DNA of 36,303 bases from Gemmatimonadota bacterium (GTDB taxonomy: Bacteria; Gemmatimonadota; Gemmatimonadetes; Gemmatimonadales; GWC2-71-9): contig QHUY01000065.1 in the NCBI GenBank assembly GCA_003223415.1, positions 10,805 through 47,107 of the forward strand. The letters are read 5' to 3'. The notes beneath the pieces were generated by a model, which was not told the DNA's origin, ran no database searches, and worked only from the letters and a program-made list of their open reading frames with translations. The position numbers and the translations under genes are program-made. This document shows, in pieces, positions 1-7,907 of the stretch (positions within the stretch are counted from its first letter, which is position 1; each line of letters starts with the position of its first letter).

Positions 1-66
1 CGAAATCGCGGTCCAAACGGCCACCACCACTCCAAGACTCAGCCCTCGGGCGGTCATCGCGTTCAT
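1..66 (-). CDS. Truncated exported or membrane protein, N-terminus only
   Basis: Only the first 22 codons are inside the window. The start ATG overlaps the TGA of the upstream NagB/PIG-L gene as ATGA, and an AAAGGAG ribosome site lies just before it inside that gene, so the two are probably co-translated. The visible peptide (MNAMTARGLSLGVVVAVWTA) has one basic residue followed by a hydrophobic stretch, as in a signal peptide or first membrane helix. The function cannot be read from this. Coupling to an amino-sugar gene makes a transporter or sugar-related enzyme possible, but that is inference. Confidence 0.6.
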   Translation of the reverse strand, partial: MNAMTARGLSLGVVVAVWTAIS

Positions 67-2027
67 CGCTCTGACTCCTTTGGTAAGAGTGTACGGTAGG
101 CTTCCATCGCTTGGTACTCCGACAGCCCCAGCCGGTCCGCATGCGCGGCGGTCTCGAGGTTCCGCGCTTCCACCCGCTGCCAGAACTCGCGGTCGTCGTG
201 TCCCCCAGGGAACTGCGCGGTGTCCTTCTGCGACTGGTGCTTGAAGATGGCCAGGATCTTGGCCCGCAGCTCGTCCTGGGACAGCGGCACCAGCACGTCG
301 GCTTCCGTGATCGACCACTCCTGCCACGCCCCGCGGTACAGCCACACCTGGGGGCGTGGGCCCCCCCCCCCCGCGGAGGGGGCGGACAGCGCGCTGTCGA
401 TCGCCTGTTTGCACATGCGGTGCGTGCCGTGCGGGGCGGAGAGATCGCCCGCCACGAAGACGGTGTCGGGCCGCACCTCCTCGAGCAGCCGCCGCACGAT
501 GGCCACGTCCGCTTCGCCGATGGGGCGCTTGAGGACCTCCCCCGTACGATAGAACGGCAGGTCGAGGAACCGCGCCGCCGTCCGCGGCAGGCCCACCGCC
601 TCGAGCGCCGCGATCGCTTCGGATTCGCGGATGTAGCGCTTCAGGTCCTGGACCACCGGCAGGTCTGCCGTGCCCGGCTGCTTGCGCTCGAAGCTCGCTT
701 CGACGGTTTGCCGCGCTCGCTGCGCGGCCGCGGGATCGAGTCCCAGCGCGCCGGCCGCCCGCTCGACGAAGTCGAGGTGCCGCTCCACGTCGTGGTCGAA
801 GACGGCGATGTTGCCGCTCGTCATGTAAGCCACGACGATCGCGTTCTCGTTCTCCCACAGCTTGCGCAGGATGCCGCCCATCGAGATCACGTCGTCATCG
901 GGGTGCGGGGAGAACACCAGCACGCGCGTCCGCGCAGGCAGGCGCGCGCGGCCACGGATCTTGTCACGCAGGCGGTTGAAGACTTCCCCGTTGATCGGCC
1001 CCGGGGCGCCGTACTTGGCGAGCAAGGGACTCAGATGGTGCTCGCTGTAGTCTCGGGCCGTGAGCTTCAGGATCGCCTTGCCAGCCCGCTCGGCGAGCCA
1101 GACGACGGCGCGCTCGGTCAGCTCAGGCGTCCAGGCCACGCTCTCCAGTACCCACGGCGTTTGGATCCGCGTCAGCTCGGCCGCCGCGGCGCGGTCGAGG
1201 TAGACGGTGGCGTGGCCGTGGCGCTGCAGGAACGTGGCGGCCACGTCCGGGGTCATCTCGCCCTCGACCGCCTGCTGCACGATGGCGGCCTTGTGCTCGC
1301 CGGTGGCGATCAGGGCGATCTCCCGCGCCTCCAGAATCGTGGCCACGCCCATCGTGATCGCCTCGCGCGGCACGTTGTCCACGCCGAAGAAGTCCGCAGC
1401 CGCGTCCTTGCGCGTGATCGTGTCGAGCGTGACCAGCCGCGTGCGCGAGTCCGGCGACGATCCCGGTTCGTTGAAGCCGATGTGCCCGCTCTTTCCGATG
1501 CCGAGGATCTGGAAGTCGATGCCGCCGAGCTCGGCGATGGCGCGCTCATAGGCGGCGCAGTGCTCCGTCAGACGCTCCCGCGCGACGCTGCCGTCCGGGA
1601 GGTGGACGTTCTCCGGGGCGATATTCACGTGGGCGAACAGATTCTCCCGCATATAGCGCCGGTAGCTGTGCGGGTTGTCCGGCGCCATCGGATAGTACTC
1701 GTCGAGGTTGAACGTCACGACGCGAGAGCAGTCCACCTCGCCCGCCTGGTGCCGGCGGATCAGCTCGCGGTAGATGCCGATCGGCGTGCTGCCCGTCGCC
1801 AGCCCGAGGACGCACCGCCCCTTCGCTGCCGTCTCGCGGCGAATGACCTCCACGATGCGGTCCGCGAGGAGCAGCGCGAGGTCGTCGTGGTCCGCTACGA
1901 CGACCGTGCGGATCCGCTCCCGCTGGCGGGGTCCCTCCAGCGTGGTGACAGGCCCGTGCTGGACCCGGGGAGAGGGGGCGACCACTTCCGGCTGTGTCAC
2001 TGGCATCCCTCGGCGAATGGGGACCAC
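63..2027 (-). CDS. nagB: Glucosamine-6-phosphate deaminase fused to PIG-L/LmbE deacetylase-like domain
   Basis: A two-domain cytosolic protein of 654 residues. The N-terminal domain (about 40-300) is NagB-like, converting glucosamine-6-phosphate to fructose-6-phosphate and ammonia: GLATGSTPIGIYREL (phosphate loop), FNLDEYYPM, and GKSGHIGFNEPGS with the active-site His. The second domain (about 370-600) starts with VLVFSPHPDDDVISMGG, the PHPDDD zinc motif of PIG-L/LmbE N-acetylglucosamine deacetylases. The fusion is known in Bacteroidetes-type NagB proteins, so a coupled deacetylation/deamination role is plausible but inferred. The start is GTG at 2027, with TATGTT six bases upstream; an ATG at 2006 (647 residues) is the alternative. 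A C12 run at 361-372 encodes a glycine stretch inside the second domain without breaking the frame. Confidence 0.9.
   Translation of the reverse strand: MVPIRRGMPVTQPEVVAPSPRVQHGPVTTLEGPRQRERIRTVVVADHDDLALLLADRIVEVIRRETAAKGRCVLGLATGSTPIGIYRELIRRHQAGEVDCSRVVTFNLDEYYPMAPDNPHSYRRYMRENLFAHVNIAPENVHLPDGSVARERLTEHCAAYERAIAELGGIDFQILGIGKSGHIGFNEPGSSPDSRTRLVTLDTITRKDAAADFFGVDNVPREAITMGVATILEAREIALIATGEHKAAIVQQAVEGEMTPDVAATFLQRHGHATVYLDRAAAAELTRIQTPWVLESVAWTPELTERAVVWLAERAGKAILKLTARDYSEHHLSPLLAKYGAPGPINGEVFNRLRDKIRGRARLPARTRVLVFSPHPDDDVISMGGILRKLWENENAIVVAYMTSGNIAVFDHDVERHLDFVERAAGALGLDPAAAQRARQTVEASFERKQPGTADLPVVQDLKRYIRESEAIAALEAVGLPRTAARFLDLPFYRTGEVLKRPIGEADVAIVRRLLEEVRPDTVFVAGDLSAPHGTHRMCKQAIDSALSAPSAGGGGPRPQVWLYRGAWQEWSITEADVLVPLSQDELRAKILAIFKHQSQKDTAQFPGGHDDREFWQRVEARNLETAAHADRLGLSEYQAMEAYRTLLPKESER
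361..372. repeat. C12 homopolymer inside nagB fusion
   Basis: Twelve consecutive C on the plus strand, read as glycines (SAGGGGP) in the minus-strand protein. The frame is intact on both sides. It is one of many G/C homopolymers in this window. Confidence 0.9.
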
Positions 2028-2033
2028 GTTGGC

Positions 2034-2039
2034 AACATA
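2034..2039 (-). promoter_or_regulatory. Candidate -10 element for nagB fusion
   Basis: On the minus strand this reads TATGTT, followed by six bases and the GTG start at 2027. The spacing would give a leaderless or nearly leaderless transcript. No convincing -35 was seen. Confidence 0.35.
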
Positions 2040-2066
2040 CGTCGAGGGAAGGCGTCGAGGAAAGAC

Positions 2067-2699
2067 TTACACCTTCACTTCAATCGTCGCCCCGCGCTTG
2101 TAGCGGATGTACAGCCAGGCCATCGGCACCACGAGCATACCCGCCGCCAGCACCGTGAGGGCAAGCAGCACGGCCGACAGCAGCACCGCCCGCTGGGACG
2201 CCTGCGCCGCATCGAACATCCGGTCGTCCTGGCGCGCCAGCAGCACGATCATCGCCTGCCGCGCCTGGGTGCCGACGCCGACGTCGGTCGTGGCGAGCCC
2301 GCCTAGCACCGTCTGCACCAGCTCCTGGTCCGCGGGGTCGGTGATCGTGGCGGCGAGTCGCGACAGCTGGGACTGCAGCGCGTGGCGGATGCTGTCGCGC
2401 TGCGCGATGACCTCGGGCCGTTTGTACGCCGGGTCGGTGCTGGTCGCCATCTGGCGCCAGACTTCGAGGCCCGCGTTGTAGCGGTGCAGCGTCTGCACGG
2501 TGCGGGCGCCGCGGTCCACGGTCGTGGACGCCTGGCCCAGGGAGCGGATCAGGACGATCCCGATGAGGAGCGCGGCGATGAGCGTGACGGCGCTGACCGA
2601 TACCGCGATGCCGGGCCGGATGAAGGTGTAATCCTTCATCGCGATGGCGAACGACGAGCGGCCGATGGATGGGCGCGGCGGCAGCGGCGGGGTGGTCAT
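2067..2699 (-). CDS. Two-TM membrane protein with extracytoplasmic helical domain
   Basis: Unrecognised protein of 210 residues. After a proline-rich N-terminus comes a membrane helix (about residues 34-54, SVSAVTLIAALLIGIVLIRS), then about 115 residues rich in charged and Ala/Gln helices. A second membrane helix follows (AVLLSAVLLALTVLAAGMLVV), then a short basic tail. This TM-helical bundle-TM layout resembles sensor modules of chemoreceptors and kinases, but no signalling domain follows. The start is ATG 2699; ATG 2639, just before the first helix, is an alternative. It ends 39 bases from the nagB fusion start on the same strand and may share its transcript. Confidence 0.6.
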   Translation of the reverse strand: MTTPPLPPRPSIGRSSFAIAMKDYTFIRPGIAVSVSAVTLIAALLIGIVLIRSLGQASTTVDRGARTVQTLHRYNAGLEVWRQMATSTDPAYKRPEVIAQRDSIRHALQSQLSRLAATITDPADQELVQTVLGGLATTDVGVGTQARQAMIVLLARQDDRMFDAAQASQRAVLLSAVLLALTVLAAGMLVVPMAWLYIRYKRGATIEVKV

Positions 2700-2838
2700 G
2701 GGGCGCAGGCCGTCCGGGGTTGTGGGGTGCCAGAGCGTATCCGCCGCCCGGGGGCGTGTCAATACGCCCGGTGCCCCCACTTGCTGCGGGTCGCGCGGCG
2801 CCGCTAGTTATCCGTCGGTCACCTCTCGGGAGGGAGCG

Positions 2839-3336
2839 ATGCGCCGTCCAATGCTCAACACCGCGCTCCTCGTCGTCGGGCTCGCCGCATGCGGCGGCAC
2901 GGAGCCGATCAACGACCCGCGTCTGCTGGGCGAAGTGCACGACCGCTTCGACGCGTGGGTGAAGGCCTGGAACGACCACTCTGCCACCGCGTTGGAGCCC
3001 TTCTACCTGCACACGTCGTACCTGACCTTCTCCTGGCCGAACGGCGAGCGTACCCGCGGCTGGGCGGAAGAGTCCCGCTCGCAGCAGCAGTTCTTGCCCA
3101 CGGTGACGCTGGTGAACCTCGTGCCGCGCGAGCCAGCTGTGCTCTTGGTCCGCAAGAACCTCGCGCTGATCAGCTTCGAGTTCTCGCTCGACCTGACCAC
3201 GGGCGGCAACCGGCAGATCGGGCCGGGGCAGGGGATCATGCTGTGGCAGCGGGGCGACCGCGGCTGGCAGATCTATGCCGCGCAGCTGTCCTATACGAAG
3301 GCGGTGGAAAGCAAAGTCGCGCCCCGCCCTCGTTAG
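2839..3336 (+). CDS. Lipoprotein with NTF2-like (SnoaL/DUF4440-type) fold
   Basis: A 165-residue exported protein. ATG 2839 follows a GGGAGGGAG ribosome site, and residues 1-20 form a lipoprotein signal ending LVVGLAAC, so Cys is the likely lipidated residue. The mature part starts with a helix holding W-x3-W-N (AWVKAWNDHSATAL), then FYLHTSYLTFSWPNGE and a C-terminal VLLVRKNLALISFEF...GRWQIY-like sheet. This is the pattern of DUF4440/SnoaL-like cone-fold proteins. Those often bind small ligands or have unknown roles, so no reaction is assigned. Its TAG overlaps the TAA of the convergent M28 peptidase gene. Confidence 0.72.
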   Translation: MRRPMLNTALLVVGLAACGGTEPINDPRLLGEVHDRFDAWVKAWNDHSATALEPFYLHTSYLTFSWPNGERTRGWAEESRSQQQFLPTVTLVNLVPREPAVLLVRKNLALISFEFSLDLTTGGNRQIGPGQGIMLWQRGDRGWQIYAAQLSYTKAVESKVAPRPR

Positions 3337-5442
3337 CGCAGCGCCGCCTCCAGCCCCGCGGTCGCGCGGCGGACCACATCGCCGAGCCGGTCGAGCGCCT
3401 GGGCGACCCGCGCCGTCTGCGCCTGCGCTTCCGCGGGCCGTCGCTCCTCCACCGCCTCCCGGATCCCTGGCATCGTCTTCACCCCGTACCCCGTGTAGAA
3501 GCCGGGCGCGTAGATCAGGTGCGCGAACCACGGCCGCCGCGGCAGTCCGGCCGTGTCGGCCAGTGCCTGCTCGCTCCTGGCCAGCAACACATTGACGTCG
3601 CGTAACGCGCGCCGCCGCGCCGGCGTCACCGCCACGCCGTCGAGCCGGCTCGCGACGGCCTCGTAAGCGCGGGCGGCGGTATCGAGCCGCGCGAGCGCGG
3701 CCCGCACGGCCGCAAGGTCGAGCCCCTTGGTCGTGTCGCTCTTCTTGGCCAGCTTCTCGATCTCGTCGGCATAGCGGCGGTAGGTGCGGGTCACGGCCCC
3801 GAACTCGTAGGGCAGCAGCGGCGCGTCCGCCATCCGGAGCACGGCCGTCGCCATCGTCTGGGCCTCCGCCACGCCATAGACGAAGGAGGTATCGAGAAAG
3901 CGCTCGTAGAACGTGTAGCTGTCGTAGATGGAGTGGTAAATCCCGTCATCCACCGCGCCGCCGTACGCCACGTTGGCCGACGCTAGCCCCAGATGGTCGA
4001 GGAAGGCGGTGTAATCCGACCCCGAGCCGAGCGCGCCGAGGGCGAAGACGCTGTCAACGGTCGTATCGCGGGCGCGCCGCTCCCGCTGGCGCGCGAGCAG
4101 GGCGTCGAGGACGCTCTTGCCCGAGGCGGGATCGGTCACGTCGCGGGCCACCTGCGACAGGAACAGCTCCAGGGAATGGGACCCCGCGGCGCCGAGCCAG
4201 CCTTTGGCGTTGGTGTCGGAGTTGTAGTACACGACGGCCTTCGTGCGGAGCTCGTCGGCATGCGCTTCCGCCCATTCCGTCGAGCCCAACAGCCCCCACT
4301 CCTCGCCGTCCCAGGCGGCGAAAACGATGGTGCGCGCCGGCCGCCACCCGGTCTTGAGCAGGGCGCCGAGCGAGCGCGCCGTTTCGTCGAGGGCCACCTG
4401 GCCGGAGATCGGGTCGTCCGCGCCGTTCACCCAGGCGTCGTGGTGGTTACCGTAGATCACCCACTGATCGGGGTCGGTGGCCCCGCGGATCGTCGCGATT
4501 ACGTCGTACAGCGGCCGCGTCTGCCAGTCGAACTTCAGCGCGAGGCGCACCCGCGCCGGCCCGCCGCCCACGTGGTAAGTGATCGCCAGCGCGCCGCGCC
4601 ACGCCTCGGGCGCGACCGGCCCGCCCAGGTTCCGCAGCAGCGGCAGCGCGTCACCGTAGGAGATCGGCAGCACGGGGATCGGCTCGATCGTCTTCGCCTC
4701 GCTGACGGCAAGGCGCTTGGCTCCGGGCACCGCCCCCCAGCCTGGAGAGAGGGGGTCGCCGGGATACGTGGGCATGTCCATCACGCTGCCGCGCTGCACG
4801 CCCTGCCAGGGCCGCATCGGCCCCTTGGGATAGACGTCGTTGCCGAAGTACCCGTCGTCGCGTGGGTCCGAGTAGACCAGGCAGCCGATCGCGCCGTGCT
4901 CGGCCGCCACCTTGGGTTTGATCCCCCGCCACGACTGTCCGTAACGCGCGATCACGATCTTGCCCCGCACGCTGATCCCCAGGCTGTCGAGCACCCGGTA
5001 GTCCGCCGGCACGCCGTAATTCACATAGACCAGCTCGCCGGTGACCTCGCCGTCGGGGGAGTACGCGTTGAAGGTGGGGAGCTGCTGGTCTTTCTGGCCC
5101 GAGGTGGGATCTTCCGCCAGCGTCGGCTCCTGCAACGCTGCCGTGTAGCGCTCGGGAGCCAGCAGCTCGAGCGTGCGGCTCACCGGCCGCGGCATCAGCG
5201 CCTCGAACTGCTCGATCTTCGCGTCCAGCCCGAAGGAGCGGAACCGTGCCAGGATCAGCTCGGCCACGTGGCGCGAGCGCTCGGTACCGGCTTCGTGGGG
5301 CACCGCGGCGAGCAGCCGCATCTGCGCCCGCAGGGTGTCACGCGAGGGCACCGCGCGGGCAAGCCGCTCGCGGGGGGGGGGGGGGGGCGGGGGCGGGAGC
5401 CTGGAACGACGCAACGGTGGCGAGGGCGAGGACGGTCAGCAT
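3333..5442 (-). CDS. Secreted M28 metallopeptidase (glutamate carboxypeptidase II-like), start out of frame
   Basis: Body of about 690 residues with the transferrin-receptor/PSMA layout. A PA-type insert (about 130-290, VRGKIVIARYGQSWRGIK, AIGCLVYSDPRDDGYFG) precedes the M28 zinc domain. Likely zinc ligands are His/Asp in YGNHHDAWVNGADDP, Glu-Glu in AAWDGEEWGLLGS, Asp in VYYNSDTN, and His in DDGIYHSIYDS. A C-terminal dimerisation-like helical domain follows. The body opens only from a TTG at 5414. The ATG at 5442 gives a good signal peptide (MLTVLALATVASFQAPAPAP) in another frame. The frames meet at a G16 run (5372-5387), and a run of 15 or 18 would join them. I therefore annotate one gene from 5442, with a sequencing error or true slippage at the tract. 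Confidence 0.85.
5372..5397. repeat. G16-C-G5-C-G3 tract at frame break
   Basis: Sixteen G, then C, five G, C and three G. On the coding (minus) strand it encodes the Pro/Ala linker after the M28 signal peptide. Its length decides whether signal peptide and enzyme are in one frame. Confidence 0.92.
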
Positions 5443-5477
5443 GACGGTTCCCGGTAAGAGGCGGCGTTAACGATACC

Positions 5478-5548
5478 CGGGAAACGCGAAAGGGGAAACG
5501 GACACGACCTGCGTTCGTCGTTTCCCGTTTCTCGTATCCCGCTTCCCG
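5478..5548. repeat. Inverted pair of heptamer arrays, CGGGAAN type
   Basis: The left arm (5478-5501) contains GGGAAAC, GCGAAAG and GGGAAAC units. The right arm (5516-5548), on the opposite strand, reads CGGGAAG, CGGGATA, CGAGAAA and CGGGAAA. A 14-base centre separates them. The element fills the gap between the DUF1259 gene and the M28 start. The same units occur at the 3' end of hemD (35318-35345). Confidence 0.75.
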
Positions 5549-5552
5549 AATG

Positions 5553-6449
5553 TTATCGAGCGCTGTCGATCGCCGCCCGGAGTTCGCGCGCGAGGTCGAG
5601 CGGATCCCCCTCGCCCCAAAAGTGCACGAAGAAGACGCGCGGCTCCTCGCCCACCATGTGGTTGTGTACCGCCGTGACGCGGATCGAGGCGGTGGTGAGC
5701 GCCCGCAACACGCCGCGGAGGTGATCACCCGTGAGCACGAAATCGCCCGCCGCCGCCGCGCGGCCCGGAGCGAACGGCTCGAGGTTGATCGCCGTGTTCA
5801 TGCCGAGCGCGGCGGGGATCGGCCGTCCGGCGAGAGCGACCTGGCTCCCGGAAGTCGGAATGCTGACCTGGGCGACATCGCCCGCCAAGCGACCGTGCAC
5901 GCCGAGCGCGGCGAACACCGCGGCGGTGTCGAGGCTCGCCCGCGTGGGCGCGGCGGACGTCGACGGGGGAGTGGTCCCGAGCGGCGTGGCCGTAAGTGCC
6001 AGCGCCGCATGGAGTTTCGCCGCCAACTCTGCGGCGGCGCCGCGGCCGTGGAAGTGGACGTAGAAGACGCGGGGAGTCTCCCCCAGCAGGTGATGGTGGA
6101 CCGCGGTTACGTCGATGCCGCGATCGAGCAGCGCCGCAATGACCAACGGTACTTCCCGCTCGCCGAGCACCAGGTCCCCCATCACGTCGCAGGAGTCGGG
6201 ACTGCCGGCGAAGCCCATCCAGGACGTGAGGGCGAGCGCCGGCTCGACCGCCACGGTACCGACGCGGACGTGGAGGTCCGAGCGGGGGAACGTCGCCCGG
6301 TATGTCTTCCCCGCGGCGGGGACCGGCTTGCCGAGCGAGCGAGCGACGGCGTCCCAGGCGCCGCCGGGTTGTTGGGCAGCCAGCCCGGAAGCAGCGAGCA
6401 GCAAGATGAAAGTAAGGACGAGGCGCAAGAAGACGGCTCCTTTCGTCAT
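5553..6449 (-). CDS. Exported tandem DUF1259 (LppY/LpqO-like) protein
   Basis: A 298-residue protein with a signal peptide (MTKGAVFLRLVLTFILLLAA, cleavage near LAAQQ). Two DUF1259 repeats follow. Each has a matching core: VTAVHHHLLGETPRVFYVHF near residues 115-135 and VTAVHNHMVGEEPRVFFVHF near 265-285. The paired His residues (HHH, HNH, then VHF) look like a metal or ligand site, but the family function is not established. The ATG overlaps the TGA of the upstream cupredoxin lipoprotein (AATGA), so translation is probably coupled. No independent ribosome site is visible. Coupling to a predicted copper protein hints at a shared role in metal or redox handling outside the cell, which is inference. 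Confidence 0.8.
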   Translation of the reverse strand: MTKGAVFLRLVLTFILLLAASGLAAQQPGGAWDAVARSLGKPVPAAGKTYRATFPRSDLHVRVGTVAVEPALALTSWMGFAGSPDSCDVMGDLVLGEREVPLVIAALLDRGIDVTAVHHHLLGETPRVFYVHFHGRGAAAELAAKLHAALALTATPLGTTPPSTSAAPTRASLDTAAVFAALGVHGRLAGDVAQVSIPTSGSQVALAGRPIPAALGMNTAINLEPFAPGRAAAAGDFVLTGDHLRGVLRALTTASIRVTAVHNHMVGEEPRVFFVHFWGEGDPLDLARELRAAIDSAR

Positions 6450-7720
6450 TGCACTGTAATGGTGCCGGTCATCCCTGACGCGAAGTGGACGTCGCACTGG
6501 TAGGTATAAGACCCCGCCGTCGTGAACGTGAAAGAGAACGTCGTCCCGTTCACAGCTGTCGTGTTACCGGAGTTGAATGAGGCTGGCCCACTTGTCGAGT
6601 GGACGTTGTGTGCATTGCACGGATTGCAGTTCCAGGTCCACGTGACGGTGGTCCCTGACGCGATCGTCAGGCTACTTGGGCTGAAGGAGTTGTTGACTAA
6701 TGACACGGCCGCCGCGGGTGGGGTGGCGGTCGCCGTGAACACCACCGGCGAGCCGGTGAGACCGTTCACCCTGGCGGTGTCGGTGTTCGTGCCGGCGCTC
6801 GGCCCAAGCGTGCGCATTACCGAGGCCACGCCGTTGCCCCCCGTGACCGGTGACGTGGACGAAACCGTGCCGCCGCCGTCGCCTACCGCCCACGTCACGG
6901 TGACCCCGGACTTGGCGTTGCCATGCCCGTCGCTCACGAGCACGCTCTGGGGGGTGGCGAGAGCGGTGTTGACCGAGCCCGTCTGGTTGTTGCCGCCGTT
7001 CAGAGCCATTTGGGTCGCGTTGCCGGCGGTTGCGGTCGCGCCCAAAGTGATCGGGGAGCCCACGAGCCCTGAGACCGTGGCTACCGTGCTTTGCGACCCT
7101 GCGGTCGCGCCCAGCGTGCGGGAGACCGATCCGATCCCACCCGCACCAGTCGTGGTCGCCGCCTGACCCACCGAGCCTCCGCCGGTCACCGACCAGTTCA
7201 CACTCACCCCGGCGACGGGCACGTTCTTGTAGTCGCGCACGATCACGGACATCGGCGTCGCCAGGGTCGCGAGTACGGTGTCGCTCTGACCGCCGCCACC
7301 GTTCGCCTGGATCGATGTCGCGCCCTGGATCTGGGAGAAGCTGGTGAAGGTGACGGGGGAGCCGGATAGGCCGTTGTGGGTGGCCGTGGCGCCCTGGGTG
7401 CCGGCGTTAGGGCCCAGGGTGAGAGTCCCGGTGGAGAGCCCGCTCGCGTCCGTCAGGCCGGAGGAGGCAATGGAGCCGCCGCCTGCGACGACGGCCCAGG
7501 AGACGGTGGCGTTGGCGACCGGACTGCCATTCGCGTCTTTCACCACCACGGAGAACGGGGTCAGGGTGACCCCCCCCGCGCCGACCTGGCTGTCTCCGCT
7601 CACCTTGGCCATCTGGGTCGGCGTGGGCCCGGGTGGGGTGCCTGAATTCCCGCCGCCACATGCCACACCTGCCAGGGTCGCTGACACCCCGAGAACGGCG
7701 ATCCAACGAATGTGGTGCAT
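6446..7720 (-). CDS. Lipoprotein with three Ig-like repeats and C-terminal plastocyanin-type cupredoxin
   Basis: A 424-residue protein beginning with a lipobox signal (LAGVACGGG). Three repeats of about 95 residues follow (near 38-130, 135-225 and 230-330). Each has a PxSVxVxDxxGxPVAGxxVxW start and a LGPxAGTxxxTAxVxGLxGSPVxF end, as in bacterial Big_1/invasin-type folds. Residues about 340-424 are a cupredoxin: His371, Cys409, His412 and Met417 match the plastocyanin order, with C-x2-H-x4-M spacing. A CNPC motif (Cys365, Cys368) three residues before the first copper His is unusual. The start is ATG 7720 with GAGGTG upstream. The layout suggests a surface-displayed electron carrier or copper-binding protein on Ig-like stalks. 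Confidence 0.85.
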   Translation of the reverse strand: MHHIRWIAVLGVSATLAGVACGGGNSGTPPGPTPTQMAKVSGDSQVGAGGVTLTPFSVVVKDANGSPVANATVSWAVVAGGGSIASSGLTDASGLSTGTLTLGPNAGTQGATATHNGLSGSPVTFTSFSQIQGATSIQANGGGGQSDTVLATLATPMSVIVRDYKNVPVAGVSVNWSVTGGGSVGQAATTTGAGGIGSVSRTLGATAGSQSTVATVSGLVGSPITLGATATAGNATQMALNGGNNQTGSVNTALATPQSVLVSDGHGNAKSGVTVTWAVGDGGGTVSSTSPVTGGNGVASVMRTLGPSAGTNTDTARVNGLTGSPVVFTATATPPAAAVSLVNNSFSPSSLTIASGTTVTWTWNCNPCNAHNVHSTSGPASFNSGNTTAVNGTTFSFTFTTAGSYTYQCDVHFASGMTGTITVQ

Positions 7721-7907
7721 GGCACACCTCGCGCTAGGGAACGGGGATAGGGGGAAGCCGCATCTTTCCTAAGGTACGCCTCCGTGGTACTTGACGGTTC
7801 GCGGGTAGTTCCCCAAGGTTGTGCGCGCCCATTTCTCTGCAGGAACTGAACGACGTGGCGGAGGCTCGCGCCCGTAGCGGGGTCGCGGCGGCACGGAGGG
7901 TGGGGAA

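Noticed and set aside
111-2306. A 731-residue open frame on the plus strand opposite nagB
   Set aside because: It lies antisense to a clearly conserved enzyme, is rich in Arg/Asp/His as expected of a GC-rich shadow frame, and has no domain. The same applies to long frames at 2080-3531, 3993-5444, 9069-10490, 11330-12748, 14302-15378 and 29231-30781.
5478-5548. Possible CRISPR array from short repeated units
   Set aside because: Units are 7 bases, contiguous and inverted, with no spacers of uniform length and no cas genes in the window.
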